A stretch of DNA of 64,000 nucleotides, taken from positions 248,001 to 312,000 of the forward strand of contig NZ_JANSKA010000003.1 in the NCBI RefSeq assembly GCF_024741235.1, given 5' to 3'. Below the pieces are notes generated by a model, which saw only the letters and a list, made by a program, of their open reading frames with translations, was not told the DNA's origin and did no database searches. The DNA comes from Tractidigestivibacter montrealensis. Lineage in GTDB: Bacteria; Actinomycetota; Coriobacteriia; Coriobacteriales; Atopobiaceae. Below, in pieces: positions 16,485-24,453 of this stretch (the first letter of the stretch is position 1; every line of letters begins with the position of its first letter). The translations under genes and the position numbers were made by a program.

Positions 16485-16897
16485 ACAGAACAAGCAGCCT
16501 TTAGAGCTAGTGCCCCCCGGGAGCCGAAGCTCCCGGGGGCCCTGCGCTTAGATCGGCCGAGCGCGTTGAGATGGTGGCGGAGAAGCGCCGGGGCCTCACC
16601 GACGATGAGCATGCTCACGACGTCGAGCCTGATCCGGATGTCCTCGGAGTCCAGGTGCTCAGCGAGGTAGGCCGCCGCCAGCCGTTCGAGCGCCGCGCGG
16701 TCCGCGTCCTCCTCGGGGAATCCCTCGCCGCCGTTCTGCGTGACCTGGCAGTGGACGAAGACCAGCTCGTCCTCGTCGCGGGCGATGAGGTCGGCTACGT
16801 CGCCGCCGTGCGCCCAGCCATCCTCCAGGATCTCGAAGCCCCTGTGCTCAAGGTAGACCCTGATGCCCCTCGTGGCCCTGGTGTCGATGGCTTCCAT
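16388..16897 (-). CDS. YraN/UPF0102-like protein with degenerate catalytic site
   Basis: 169 residues from ATG 16897 with a strong AAGGAGG site. Residues 1-115 follow the UPF0102/YraN nuclease-like pattern: RATRGIRVYLEHRGFEIL, ADLIARDEDELVFVHCQVTQ, then ALERLAAAYL and DVVSML. In active-looking members the central strand reads D-x-I/L ... F-V-E-V-K-T-R; here the E-V-K is H-C-Q, so the putative metal site is lost. After HHLNALGRSK the frame continues about 50 residues through the terminator hairpin and antisense into the nuclease gene, which suggests a lost stop codon at island insertion. Confidence 0.6.
   Translation of the reverse strand: MEAIDTRATRGIRVYLEHRGFEILEDGWAHGGDVADLIARDEDELVFVHCQVTQNGGEGFPEEDADRAALERLAAAYLAEHLDSEDIRIRLDVVSMLIVGEAPALLRHHLNALGRSKRRAPGSFGSRGALALKAACSVYRAMMTVTNSGIIFSRSRLRPVGFRTSLPGS
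16512..16540. terminator. GC-rich terminator at right end of restriction island
   Basis: Stem GCCCCCCGGGAGC / GCTCCCGGGGGC with loop CGAA, 27 bases after the nuclease stop. No U-run, but the stem is very strong. The convergent YraN-like frame reads through it. Confidence 0.65.
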
Positions 16898-17174
16898 GAT
16901 GTCCTCCTTAGCTCCCGGCCCGCCCCGGTGGCGCGCCTTGCGGCTCGCATGCCGGCGGGGTTCGCGTGGGTGCAAGGGGGGAAGCAAAACCCGGAGGGCT
17001 CGAGTTTTCGCAAGGGTGCTTCGTACCCGCGAAAAGTTTTTGCGGCCCTTGCGGCCGCAAGCGGTTCCCAGCGAGCCTGCAAGAGTCCAAGGAGAGCCCT
17101 TGGAGGTGGGCAAGGTGCAAGGGGGGGCATTGTCCCCCACTTGACCTAGTGGTTTCGCGATGAATCGCATGGCC
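16898..17174. other. Hairpin-rich intergenic stretch with a 13-bp direct repeat
   Basis: No gene seen. It contains GGTGCAAGGGGGG twice (about 16969-16981 and 17114-17126), an inverted repeat TTTTCGC ... GCGAAAA (about 17003-17034) with inner GGGT/ACCC, and GGGGG/CCCCC near 17125. It may hold the terminator of the leftward ATPase remnant and the promoter of the YraN-like gene. Confidence 0.4.
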
Positions 17175-17578
17175 CTAGAGGAAAAAGTCCCTCGCGCTCA
17201 CGATGCGGATGCCGTCGATGTCCGTGTCGTAGGAACCCTGCCTCACAACCACGATCTTCTCGTGGTTGTCTCGTATCGACTTCAGAGAGGCGATCTCTCG
17301 CTCCCTGGTCTCGCTTGCGAACATCTCGTCAGTCGCCTGCACGTAGAGCACGCGCCCGTCCTTCGTCGCAACGAAGTCAACTTCCTTGCCATAGAGCTTG
17401 CCCACATGCACGCTCCACCCTTCGTAGAGCAGCTGGAGATGCACGGCGTTCTCGAACAGGCGGCCAGTATCCGTGACCCTATAGCCGGCCATCCAGGTCC
17501 TGAAGCCGGTGTCGACGATATACTCCTTCGGGTTCGTCTAGAGGAGCGCCTTGCCGTGCAAGTCGTAACGCGTGGCAT
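17175..17578 (-). pseudogene. AAA/DUF4143-type ATPase, C-terminal remnant with nonsense codon
   Basis: The leftward frame encodes YATRYDLHGKALL, an in-frame TAG, then TNPKEYIVDTGFRTWMAGYR, FENAVHLQLL, VDFVATKDGRVLYVQATDEM and ends DGIRIVSARDFFL. This is the DUF4143 half of AAA_14-type ATPases, with TAG at the place where Lys or Arg (LLKTN) is usual. The ATPase half with its P-loop is absent, and the frame upstream of 17578 is disrupted. From the first ATG after the TAG only 105 residues could be made. It is a decayed gene of the same family as 4399-5161 but of a different subgroup. Confidence 0.75.
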
Positions 17579-17903
17579 AGAGAGAGGTCAGCCACCGCGC
17601 TTTTGCCCTTTGCACTCGTGATCACGCCGGCGAAGTCGGTGTTATGAAAGAGCATTGCCTCCTCGAGGTATCTATCGGGCGTTTCGGTCTATCGCCTCTC
17701 AAGAGCTGCTCCTAAAATTCAAATCCCATTTCACTTTTGGGAGTATCAAAACTCCGTGTCGCAAGAGAAGCAAAGAGCCAACCTCGAGACAAACCGCCTA
17801 AAGGGATAACGCTCCCGCCGAAAGACTGGGCAGCTTGCTCGATCGACGCGGACCGGCAATTGCTAAACCCCAAAAGCCGGACCGCACGGCGTCCCTCGCT
17901 TCG
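17579..17903. other. Gene-free stretch, probably decayed ATPase front and its promoter
   Basis: No supported gene. Short coding-like pieces on the minus strand (around 17590-17670) may belong to the front of the ATPase remnant. About 17730-17755 has small inverted repeats (TCCCA ... TGGGA and GGAG ... CTCC) next to an AT-rich patch that could be its old control region. Confidence 0.4.
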
Positions 17904-18539
17904 CTAAATCAATTTTATGGGATGACGGATCACGGTCTTGAGCTTCTCCGGCGCGCACTTGCGCGGGTCGGAGAGGTAAATCTCGTGATGCAGACGGGCT
18001 TCGGAGAAGTCGGGGGCGTAGCCCCGTTCCGCCGCGAATGTGCGCATGGCGTCTATGGTCGCCGGCTCATCGTCGTAAGGCCCGGTATGCATGCACTGAA
18101 CGCAAAGGCCCTCGTCGACCCTCAGCAGCTCGACCGCCGAGAAGTCCAGCTTCTTCTTGATGGCAGCTTCCGAAACTGCCCAGTCGAAGTCCTCGCGAGT
18201 GACGAAATCGGGCAGACGGATGCACGAGATGAAGTTGAAGTCATCCTTCCGCGCATAATCAATCTCGCCATCGGCGCGGTCTTGCCACCAGAAGCCCTCG
18301 AGCGGCGGAACAACGAAGTCGAAATAGCCCTCGATTTCCCGCGGGCCCTTCTTCGACATCTTGATGGCATATGCGACGCCGTAGAGCAGCGGCAACGCGT
18401 TCTGGTACTCGCCGCCTTCGGCATTGGGATCGCCCTTGCCCCGCACGGCGACGTAGCTCATAGGCGGAACGGTTACGACGCTCGGCTTGCCGGACGGCCT
18501 GTAGAGCTCCCTGAACTCCTTCTTGAAATCGTATGCCAT
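17904..18539 (-). CDS. GyrI-like small-molecule-binding protein
   Basis: 211 residues from ATG 18539, which has GGGAGGG upstream and begins AYDFKKEFRELYRPSGKPSVVTVPPMSYVAVRGKGDPN. This start and the later blocks (YGVAYAIKMS, FWWQDRADGEIDYARKDDF, TGPYDDEPATI, HHEIYLSDPRKCAPEKLKTVIRHPIK) are typical of stand-alone GyrI-like domain proteins (SHV-like fold that binds or hydrolyses cytotoxic small molecules). Cytoplasmic, no HTH. Single gene with a hairpin upstream. The ligand is unknown. Confidence 0.85.
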   Translation of the reverse strand: MAYDFKKEFRELYRPSGKPSVVTVPPMSYVAVRGKGDPNAEGGEYQNALPLLYGVAYAIKMSKKGPREIEGYFDFVVPPLEGFWWQDRADGEIDYARKDDFNFISCIRLPDFVTREDFDWAVSEAAIKKKLDFSAVELLRVDEGLCVQCMHTGPYDDEPATIDAMRTFAAERGYAPDFSEARLHHEIYLSDPRKCAPEKLKTVIRHPIKLI

Positions 18540-18905
18540 CGCAACAGCCCTCCCTGAGCTTGGGTTTCCGACGATATCCGACCAAATATAGCAATGGGCG
18601 CGGCTTCGGAGGAAACCGCGCCCATTGGCAGACACTATAACATGTAATCGAACGCTTGTTCTATTCCCACTCAGTAATCAAATCGTGCACTTCCATAGCC
18701 TCTCGTCTACGTGGTGTACCGTCGTCTCCCCTCTTATTAGAGTTGGGCGATTTTCAGGCACCCGAGCTGAACTCAAATTGAAATCAACGACGCCTTATCG
18801 GTCGGGGGCTTCCTAGCGAGAATATACAGAGGCGCACATTTCGCAGGGAACCTCCCATTCGTTATTTTATCGGGATGCTGTCAAGGCGGCGTCAATGCGT
18901 TCGAC
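18540..18905. other. Intergenic stretch with hairpin and SOS-box-like site
   Basis: No gene. Apart from the inverted repeat it holds, at 18649-18661, CGAAC-GCTT-GTTC, which agrees with the GAAC-N4-GTTC core of Gram-positive LexA boxes but sits 110 bases from the nearest start, so its meaning is open. The rest is AT-rich without recognised structure. Confidence 0.4.
18592..18627. terminator. Perfect 12-bp inverted repeat
   Basis: Arms CAATGGGCGCGG and CCGCGCCCATTG around a 12-base loop, 53 bases upstream of the GyrI-like start and downstream of the leftward gene 18906-19589. It may end that transcript; its symmetrical, AT-tipped form would also suit an operator. Confidence 0.5.
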
Positions 18906-19589
18906 CTACACCTTCTCGCTTTTCGAGGCTTCGTCTGTAGGACCATCGGAATCGATACGGAATCGATCGACATACCATTCATCCGAAGCAATTACCTTAT
19001 GGAGCATCTGGAGATGCAGGTCGACATAGTGGCAGAACGCCTTGCCGCATTCCACGAGAGACGCATTGTTGCTCTCGTTGGGCTCGGCTCCAAAATTAAA
19101 CTCGACCTCATAGCCCTCCCCAGGCACACCCATGCTCGGCAGAATATCAGTGGAGAAGTGGACGAATCCAGACGTCACCTTGTATACATCTTTTACCTTT
19201 GGATCGGACTTCTCGAGTAAGTCTTGAAGTCTTCCATCGGACATCTTCTCACCCGAGAAATCTTTCAGCTTGTTCACAGGCACACCTTGAAACACCTGCT
19301 TGAGAAAGTCATCCTGGTCTTCCGCGGCGAATAACGCGAATGTCCGCAGGCAGACTCCAACCTGCGCGCGGAGAAGCTGGGCGACGCAAACAAGATTCCT
19401 CGACTCGAGCAAGGAGATGAATCCGTCTATCAATCTCATCGCATACTCAGAGGAGGATGCCAGATATAGATCCCATTGGGTAAAGTCGCCGTTCATGAAG
19501 GGAATCATTGCATTGCGCTCGGCGACTCTCAAGGCACTCAGGCTTTGTTCTATTTTCTCAGCTTCTTGTTTGAACCGCTCGCCGTCCAA
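18906..19589 (-). CDS. Hypothetical helical protein
   Basis: 227 residues from ATG 19589. Mostly helical and soluble: EKIEQSLSALRVAERNAM, a block EYAMRLIDGFISLLESRNLVCVAQLLRAQVGVCLRTFAL and a conserved-looking segment VKDVYKVTSGFVHFSTDILP. The paired helices with R-A/G-x-x-x-C-L-R and a later S-G-F-V-H-F-S are reminiscent of uncharacterised accessory proteins found near restriction and abortive-infection genes, but I cannot name a family. The DNA is less GC-rich than neighbouring core genes, which fits the accessory setting. Confidence 0.5.
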   Translation of the reverse strand: MDGERFKQEAEKIEQSLSALRVAERNAMIPFMNGDFTQWDLYLASSSEYAMRLIDGFISLLESRNLVCVAQLLRAQVGVCLRTFALFAAEDQDDFLKQVFQGVPVNKLKDFSGEKMSDGRLQDLLEKSDPKVKDVYKVTSGFVHFSTDILPSMGVPGEGYEVEFNFGAEPNESNNASLVECGKAFCHYVDLHLQMLHKVIASDEWYVDRFRIDSDGPTDEASKSEKV

Positions 19590-19650
19590 AATGCCCCCAA
19601 ATGCTGGCTTCCCAACAAATCAGAAAAAGCAAGAGAGACAGAGATTAGGT

Positions 19651-19760
19651 TCATGCTCCACTGAACCCGCGCTTCCAGTCGAGGTACTCCTCATCGGAGA
19701 TCTCCCCGGAGTCCCGTCTCTCGCGCCCCTCACGAAACTGTCCATATCAGTGTAGCCAAT
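19651..19760 (-). pseudogene. Short C-terminal remnant with SHOCT-like tail
   Basis: One minus frame reads REGRERRDSGEISDEEYLDW and KRGFSGA then stops at 19651-19653; the neighbouring frame just before it reads GYTDMDSFV. The D-S-G-E-I-S-D-E-E-Y/F pattern is that of short oligomerisation (SHOCT-like) tails. It is isolated and probably a relic. Confidence 0.35.
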
Positions 19761-19981
19761 CCACCGCAAGGCCTCGAAGCGCGCGGCGCCGCTCAGGCGC
19801 TGCGCGCCGCCAGCGCCCAAGACCTTCGGCGGCCACGACACGGCCGACCGGTCGTGGGGCGGTGCGGACTCCTAGTCGGACCTATTCGGTCCACCTATTT
19901 GTCCGCGCTCACCCATCGGAAAAGCCACCGTTATGGTCGTCACTTACGATTCAACAACCATCTCCTGTCATCTTTATGGCG

Positions 19982-19999
19982 ATATAAAGTCTTATATCA
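19982..19999. promoter_or_regulatory. Perfect palindrome upstream of gntR, candidate operator
   Basis: GATATAA-AGTC-TTATATC, seven-base perfect arms, 72 bases before the GntR start in an AT-rich promoter-like stretch. Arm length and spacing suit a GntR dimer and autoregulation; no identical copy is seen before the PTS operon. Confidence 0.5.
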
Positions 20000-20070
20000 T
20001 CATATACTTACGAAAACAGTGGGCTACCTAGAACGCCCTTACTATCACCGCTCGCGTCATCGGAGACGTC

Positions 20071-20829
20071 ATGACATCAAACAACGACGCTAGACCCGAC
20101 CTGCTCTACTCACAGGTAGAAAACAATCTCCGTCAGCAAATCATCTCCGGAGAGCTCGGCGTGGGAGAGAAGATTCCGACCGAGCTCGAGCTCTGCGAAC
20201 GCTATTCGGTGAGCCGCATTACCGTCCGAAGAGCCGTCCAGAATCTCGTGGATGAGGGTCTTATATACCGGCTTCGCGGAAAGGGCTCCTTTGTCTCCGT
20301 CCCCAAGCGAGTCATCCGAAAAGGATCACCTAACAACTTTGGCTACCACGCCTTTTCTGATATCGGTGGCAAGAGCCATAGACGGGTCCTAGAGCGGTCC
20401 TCCCTCGAAGCCACCCCTGCCCTCGCAAACGCACTGGACATAAAGGTCGGCGATACCGTTCTGATGGCAAAGAGGCTCGTGTTCGAAGACTCCATCCCTA
20501 TCGCGCTCGACTCCGTCTATGTCTCGGAGAGGTCTTTCCCGAGCTTTCTTGACGACCTAAGCGAGGATATGAGCCTCTATGGCCTCTTGTCGGAAAACTA
20601 CGGCATACAGCTGGGGGTCGAGGAGCTTGTCATAGACGTTTCGACCGCGCGCGAGGATGAGGCCAAGCTTCTCTCTTGCATCGTCGGTTCACCCGTCTAC
20701 GTGCTATCCAAGATAACCAAGGACAGCGAGGGCAACCCCCTTCACTATTCAAAATCCCTGCTCAGGGGAGACAGAGCGTCATTCCGCTTCGTGATTTCGC
20801 CGGAGGGAAAAATCCTTACCGAAGCATAA
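20071..20829 (+). CDS. GntR/HutC-family regulator with UTRA sensor domain
   Basis: 252 residues. The N-terminal winged helix (about 9-80) has LLYSQVENNLRQQIISGELGVGEKIPTE, ERYSVSRITVRRAVQNLVDEGLIYRLRGKGSFV, the GntR signature. The C-terminal UTRA domain (about 95-245) would bind a sugar or sugar phosphate. It faces the leftward PTS operon tail to tail across a shared terminator, and the operon encodes sugar uptake and breakdown, so it most likely controls that operon in response to the transported substrate. Confidence 0.88.
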   Translation: MTSNNDARPDLLYSQVENNLRQQIISGELGVGEKIPTELELCERYSVSRITVRRAVQNLVDEGLIYRLRGKGSFVSVPKRVIRKGSPNNFGYHAFSDIGGKSHRRVLERSSLEATPALANALDIKVGDTVLMAKRLVFEDSIPIALDSVYVSERSFPSFLDDLSEDMSLYGLLSENYGIQLGVEELVIDVSTAREDEAKLLSCIVGSPVYVLSKITKDSEGNPLHYSKSLLRGDRASFRFVISPEGKILTEA

Positions 20830-20841
20830 GCACGTAAAAGA

Positions 20842-20875
20842 GGCCGCAAGCGGAGTTCGAGCTCCGCTTGCGGCC
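20842..20875. terminator. Bidirectional terminator between gntR and the PTS operon
   Basis: Arms GGCCGCAAGCGGAG and CTCCGCTTGCGGCC (14 bases, perfect) with A-rich left and T-rich right flanks (CTTTTTG follows on the plus strand), between two convergent genes. Confidence 0.85.
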
Positions 20876-20908
20876 CTCAGCTTTTTGTTTCTCGAGGAGG
20901 GACGTTGC

Positions 20909-22012
20909 TCACTCTTGCGCAATCCTCCGCCCAAGGGCGTCAGTTGCTTTGAGAATGTCCACGACCTCCGCGTCGCAGAGCCTCACGGGGCTCGCGCCCC
21001 AAGACTCGGCCTGCATTGCCGCCTGCGCAACCTTGCGAAGATCGTCATCGTTGGGCGCAAGCGAGAGCTCCGAGAAGGTTGTCGGAACGCCACAGTCCCT
21101 GCAGAAGCGCGCCACTCGCTCGACTTCCTCACTCGGGTAGTCCTCGGCAATCATGAGGCTCAGCGTCGAGAAACCCACCCTCTCGCCATGCATGGATTTC
21201 TCGCCATCGGGAAGCACCGTCATCGCGTTGCCCAGACCGTGGGCAAGAGAGCACCCGACATTCTCGAAACCAATGCCGCTCATGAGGATGTTTGCCTCAA
21301 TCACGTTCTCAAGCGCCGGCGTAACAGTGCTCTGCTCGCATGCCTTGACGGCAGCGCGACCATCCCTCTCGAGCGTTTCCATGCACGCGCGAGCAATCGC
21401 GCGACCTGCCGCAGTGCCAACCGCCTGCTCGCTTTGGCACCAAACGTAGTTGGCATGACCAGTCTTCCAGTTGGACTCGCCCTCATAGTAGGTCGAGAGG
21501 GCGTCCCCTATCCCCGCCGAGAGAAATCTCGTTGGGGCGCCTGCGATGACCTTGGAGTCCACCAGAACGAGATCGGGATTCTTCACATGGAGGACAATCT
21601 CGTTCATCTCCCCTTCATCGCTATAGAGGATGGACATGGCACTCGTGGGAGCGTCCGTCGCCGCAATCGTCGGGCACACGACGAGCGCCGCGCCACTTTG
21701 AGCGGCAACCATTTTGGCCACGTCGATGACTTTCCCGCCACCCACGGCAACGATGACGTCAAACTCACCCCCAGCTTCATTGCTAAGCCTCGATATGCTT
21801 TTGCGGCTTATCTCGCCCTCAAATGTCAGGGTCCGATACGTGCATCCATCCAAAGAGGGGTAGGCACCATAGAGTCCCTCCCCCAGCATCTGGCACACGA
21901 AGCTGTCCACAAGGAACAGGTGGTTTTTGCCAAACATCGACGCATACCGGCCTACTCGCCCAATAACATCAACGCCCTGCAGATAGTGGCCAACAGAACA
22001 CCAAGCTCTCAT
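20909..22012 (-). CDS. GldA-like iron/zinc-dependent polyol dehydrogenase
   Basis: 367 residues from ATG 22012 (GGGGCG upstream); the frame is open to 22099 but that lacks a ribosome site. Shows the glycerol dehydrogenase pattern: VIVAVGGGKVIDVAKMVA (NAD loop), PTIAATDAPTSAMSILY, the first metal-site region SAGIGDALSTYYE, and SLAHGLGNAM ... HGERVGFSTL with metal-binding His residues. It oxidises or reduces a terminal or secondary hydroxyl of a polyol. It is the last gene of the PTS operon, with a hairpin before it that may lower its expression. Substrate not known; glycerol or a sugar-derived ketone is plausible. Confidence 0.85.
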   Translation of the reverse strand: MRAWCSVGHYLQGVDVIGRVGRYASMFGKNHLFLVDSFVCQMLGEGLYGAYPSLDGCTYRTLTFEGEISRKSISRLSNEAGGEFDVIVAVGGGKVIDVAKMVAAQSGAALVVCPTIAATDAPTSAMSILYSDEGEMNEIVLHVKNPDLVLVDSKVIAGAPTRFLSAGIGDALSTYYEGESNWKTGHANYVWCQSEQAVGTAAGRAIARACMETLERDGRAAVKACEQSTVTPALENVIEANILMSGIGFENVGCSLAHGLGNAMTVLPDGEKSMHGERVGFSTLSLMIAEDYPSEEVERVARFCRDCGVPTTFSELSLAPNDDDLRKVAQAAMQAESWGASPVRLCDAEVVDILKATDALGRRIAQE

Positions 22013-22065
22013 TTCGCGCCCCTTTCTTCTGGCCCGGTTATCAGGCCTGCGGCTTGCTCCCAGCC

Positions 22066-22097
22066 GAACGGCCCCACCGTCTCCGGCGGGGCCGTTC
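22066..22097. terminator. Intra-operon hairpin between FSA-like and GldA-like genes
   Basis: Arms GAACGGCCCC and GGGGCCGTTC around a 12-base loop, 27 bases after the aldolase stop and 54 before the dehydrogenase start. No T-run follows on the minus strand, so partial termination or mRNA stabilisation is likely. Confidence 0.5.
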
Positions 22098-22123
22098 ATA
22101 TCCCTTGTTTGACGGCGGAAATC

Positions 22124-22822
22124 TTACGCAACCATGTCGACGATGCGGACGCCCTCGCCGAACAGGCCTTCCCAATCAGACTTGAAGGTCTTAAGCGTGC
22201 CCTCGGTCATGGGGTGGACCGCCAGGGCCTCAAGCATCTCAAGGTCGACGGTGACGTTATCGGCACCGGCCTCGATGGCCTCTTGGAGCGAGAGCGGAGT
22301 CTTGAGGGAAGCCGCGCTGACCACGCAGTCGATGTTGTGGGCAACGAAGGCCTGCTTGATGCGGCGCACGACTTCGATGCCATCCCCGCCGTTCTTGTCG
22401 AGCCTGCTCACGTAGACGGCAACGTATGAGGCGCCCGCCATGGCCGCGAGCATCGCCTGGTTGAAGGTGTAGACGGCAGTGCAAGAGGTGGCAATGCCGG
22501 CATTCTTGAGCTCGCGAATTGCCTTGAAGCCCTCCGGACATGCCGGAATCTTCACGAAGGTGTTGCCCGGAACAGCCTTGACCATTGCCTTGGCGTCCTC
22601 CACGAGCTCCTCTGCAGTGTCTCCCATGGCCTCAAGGAAGAAAGGAGTTTCCTCACCGATGACGCCACGGATGTCCAGCGCATTCTGCACGAAGGACTTG
22701 CCGGTACCCTTGAGGCAGTTGACGGCAATGGAGGGGTTCATGCTGAAGCAGTTAACGGGATAGATGCTACTGGCGGTCTTCACCATTTCAAAGTCGCCGG
22801 TATCGAGACAAAATTCAAGCAC
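22124..22822 (-). CDS. Fructose-6-phosphate aldolase-like (transaldolase family) enzyme
   Basis: 232 residues, close to the 220 typical of the small transaldolase/FSA subfamily. The Schiff-base Lys is in NTFVKIPACPEGFKAI, followed by GIATSCTAVYTFNQAMLAAMAGASYVAVYVSRLDKNGGDG and DVVSA-like VVSAASLK. The N-terminus LEFCLDTGDFEMVK is FSA-type. It would cleave or make a ketose phosphate such as fructose 6-phosphate into dihydroxyacetone or glyceraldehyde phosphate units, feeding the GldA-like dehydrogenase encoded next. Confidence 0.88.
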   Translation of the reverse strand: MLEFCLDTGDFEMVKTASSIYPVNCFSMNPSIAVNCLKGTGKSFVQNALDIRGVIGEETPFFLEAMGDTAEELVEDAKAMVKAVPGNTFVKIPACPEGFKAIRELKNAGIATSCTAVYTFNQAMLAAMAGASYVAVYVSRLDKNGGDGIEVVRRIKQAFVAHNIDCVVSAASLKTPLSLQEAIEAGADNVTVDLEMLEALAVHPMTEGTLKTFKSDWEGLFGEGVRIVDMVA

Positions 22823-22831
22823 TAGATTCTC

Positions 22832-23653
22832 CTAACCGAGGATTCCGACGGCCCCAAGCGCGACGCCAAGGACCATGATTGCGATGATTTGTGCGAGGAC
22901 GTTCACGCCCTTCTTGTTGAGGACGTACAGGATGCCGAACGCCGCCACCGGAAGAAGCTTCGGGAAGATGGAGTCGAGCGTGTCCTGAAGCGAGAACGCG
23001 GTGCCGCTGATATCAAAGGCGATGGGAGTCGTGATGGCGACGTTTGTCGCAATCATGCCGCCTATGACCATGAGACCGACGATGGAGAGCGCGCAGGTAA
23101 GCTTCTGCATGGTGCTGGGATCGGAAACCTTGGAGATGATATTCTCGCCCAGGCCGTAGCCATACTTCACGCCAAGGCAGCGCAGAGCAATGTTGACCGC
23201 GTTGAAGATAAGCAGAAACAGAAGCGGGCCGAAGGGAGAACCCGCCATGCACAGACCGCCCGCGATGCCGGTGGCGATGATGCGCAGGGTACCGCCGATG
23301 AGGGAGTCGCCGATGCCCGCAAGGGGTCCCATGAGGGCGACCTTCATTGAGCTGATCGAGGAGGTGTCGAACTCCTCGTTGTTGGCGTTCTCCTCCTCCA
23401 TGGCGCAGACGATACCGCCGATGAGGGGTTGCATGGTCGTGTGACAGTTGTAGAACTCGAGGTGACGCTGATAGGCGGCAATCCTGTCCTCGGGCCGGTC
23501 ATAGAGCTTCTTGATCGCAGGGATCATCGACCAGCAGAAGGCCATGTGCTGCTGGCGCTCGAAGTGCCATGCGTGAGACGTCGAGAAGGACCTGAGGAAG
23601 AGGCTCCTGAGTTCCTTCTTGCCAAGCTTCTTCGTTGCATCGCTAGAACTCAT
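22832..23653 (-). CDS. PTS mannose/fructose/sorbose-family component IID
   Basis: 273 residues, normal for IID. Characteristic N-terminal block FSTSHAWHFERQQHMAFCWSMIPAIKKLYD, then FYNCHTTMQPLIGGIVCAMEE, MKVALMGPLAGIGDSL and several C-terminal hydrophobic helices ending VLGVALGAVGIL. Together with IIC it forms the membrane channel of the transporter. Overlaps the IIC gene by 11 bases. Confidence 0.93.
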   Translation of the reverse strand: MSSSDATKKLGKKELRSLFLRSFSTSHAWHFERQQHMAFCWSMIPAIKKLYDRPEDRIAAYQRHLEFYNCHTTMQPLIGGIVCAMEEENANNEEFDTSSISSMKVALMGPLAGIGDSLIGGTLRIIATGIAGGLCMAGSPFGPLLFLLIFNAVNIALRCLGVKYGYGLGENIISKVSDPSTMQKLTCALSIVGLMVIGGMIATNVAITTPIAFDISGTAFSLQDTLDSIFPKLLPVAAFGILYVLNKKGVNVLAQIIAIMVLGVALGAVGILG

Positions 23654-24422
23654 TGTCGTCCTCGCCTTCCGTCATCAAAGCCGAGCCCTGGCTGGGCATA
23701 AAGATGTGTGCCATAAAGAGAATCCCGACTATCACAACCGCGAAACAAACAATGCCCAGGACCGGAACGCCAAGGTACGCCGCGAGGACAAAGCCCAGCA
23801 GGAGGAAGACCGCGGTCTCCTTAGAGGCAATCATGGTCACAAGCTGGGCAAAGCCGAGCGCAGGGAGAATGCCGGTCGCGATGGTGATGCCAGCGGTGAG
23901 CCACGCCGGAATCGAAGCGACAAAGGCGGATACCGCGTCGCCGCCGAACATGAACGCCACAAAACCAATGACACCAAAAGTCACGTCAAAGAGAAAACCG
24001 TTGGCAAGAAACACCGCGGAGATGCCCTTATCATTGTCCTCGGCGGCAAACTTGTCTGCCGTTCGAGCCATAAGCGGGGTAATCACGCCATAGAAGAGGT
24101 TCACCACAAAGGCAGAGAGAATCGCCGCAGGCATCGCGATGGTGACCGCTGTGTCGATGCCGTTGCCCGTGCTGATGGCAAAGGCGGTGCCCAGCACCGA
24201 GCCGACGATCATGTCAGGCGGAATGGATGCGCCGATAGCCTGCATGCCCATAAAGACGAGCTCCAGCTGGAAGCCGATGATCACTCCCTGAGACACGTCG
24301 CCCAGCGCAATGCCGACGAGCATGCCAAGGACCAAGGGTCTGCCCAACATTGCCGTGCCGACGAAGTAGTCGGCCTTTCCCACAAAGATAATCAGAGCGA
24401 TAAGAAACGCTTGAAAAGCCAT
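23643..24422 (-). CDS. PTS mannose/fructose/sorbose-family component IIC
   Basis: 259 residues, about eight hydrophobic helices. Typical patterns include GRPLVLGMLVGIALGDVSQGVIIGFQLELVFMG, then IPPDMIVGSVLGTAFAIS. It starts 31 bases after IIB ends and overlaps IID. It provides the sugar-specific membrane channel. Confidence 0.93.
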   Translation of the reverse strand: MAFQAFLIALIIFVGKADYFVGTAMLGRPLVLGMLVGIALGDVSQGVIIGFQLELVFMGMQAIGASIPPDMIVGSVLGTAFAISTGNGIDTAVTIAMPAAILSAFVVNLFYGVITPLMARTADKFAAEDNDKGISAVFLANGFLFDVTFGVIGFVAFMFGGDAVSAFVASIPAWLTAGITIATGILPALGFAQLVTMIASKETAVFLLLGFVLAAYLGVPVLGIVCFAVVIVGILFMAHIFMPSQGSALMTEGEDDNEF

Positions 24423-24453
24423 TGCCCCTCCTTCAACTTACTGTCCGCCACAA

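Larger units (their letters stand above)
19590..20070. other. Intergenic stretch before gntR
   Basis: Contains the SHOCT-like remnant (19651-19760), a region without recognisable features (19760-19970), and the AT-rich control region of gntR with its palindrome. No further gene is supported. Confidence 0.45.

Noticed and set aside
18649-18662. LexA-like box CGAAC-GCTT-GTTC
   Set aside because: It matches the core but stands alone, 110 bases from the nearest start, with no SOS gene beside it; chance is likely.
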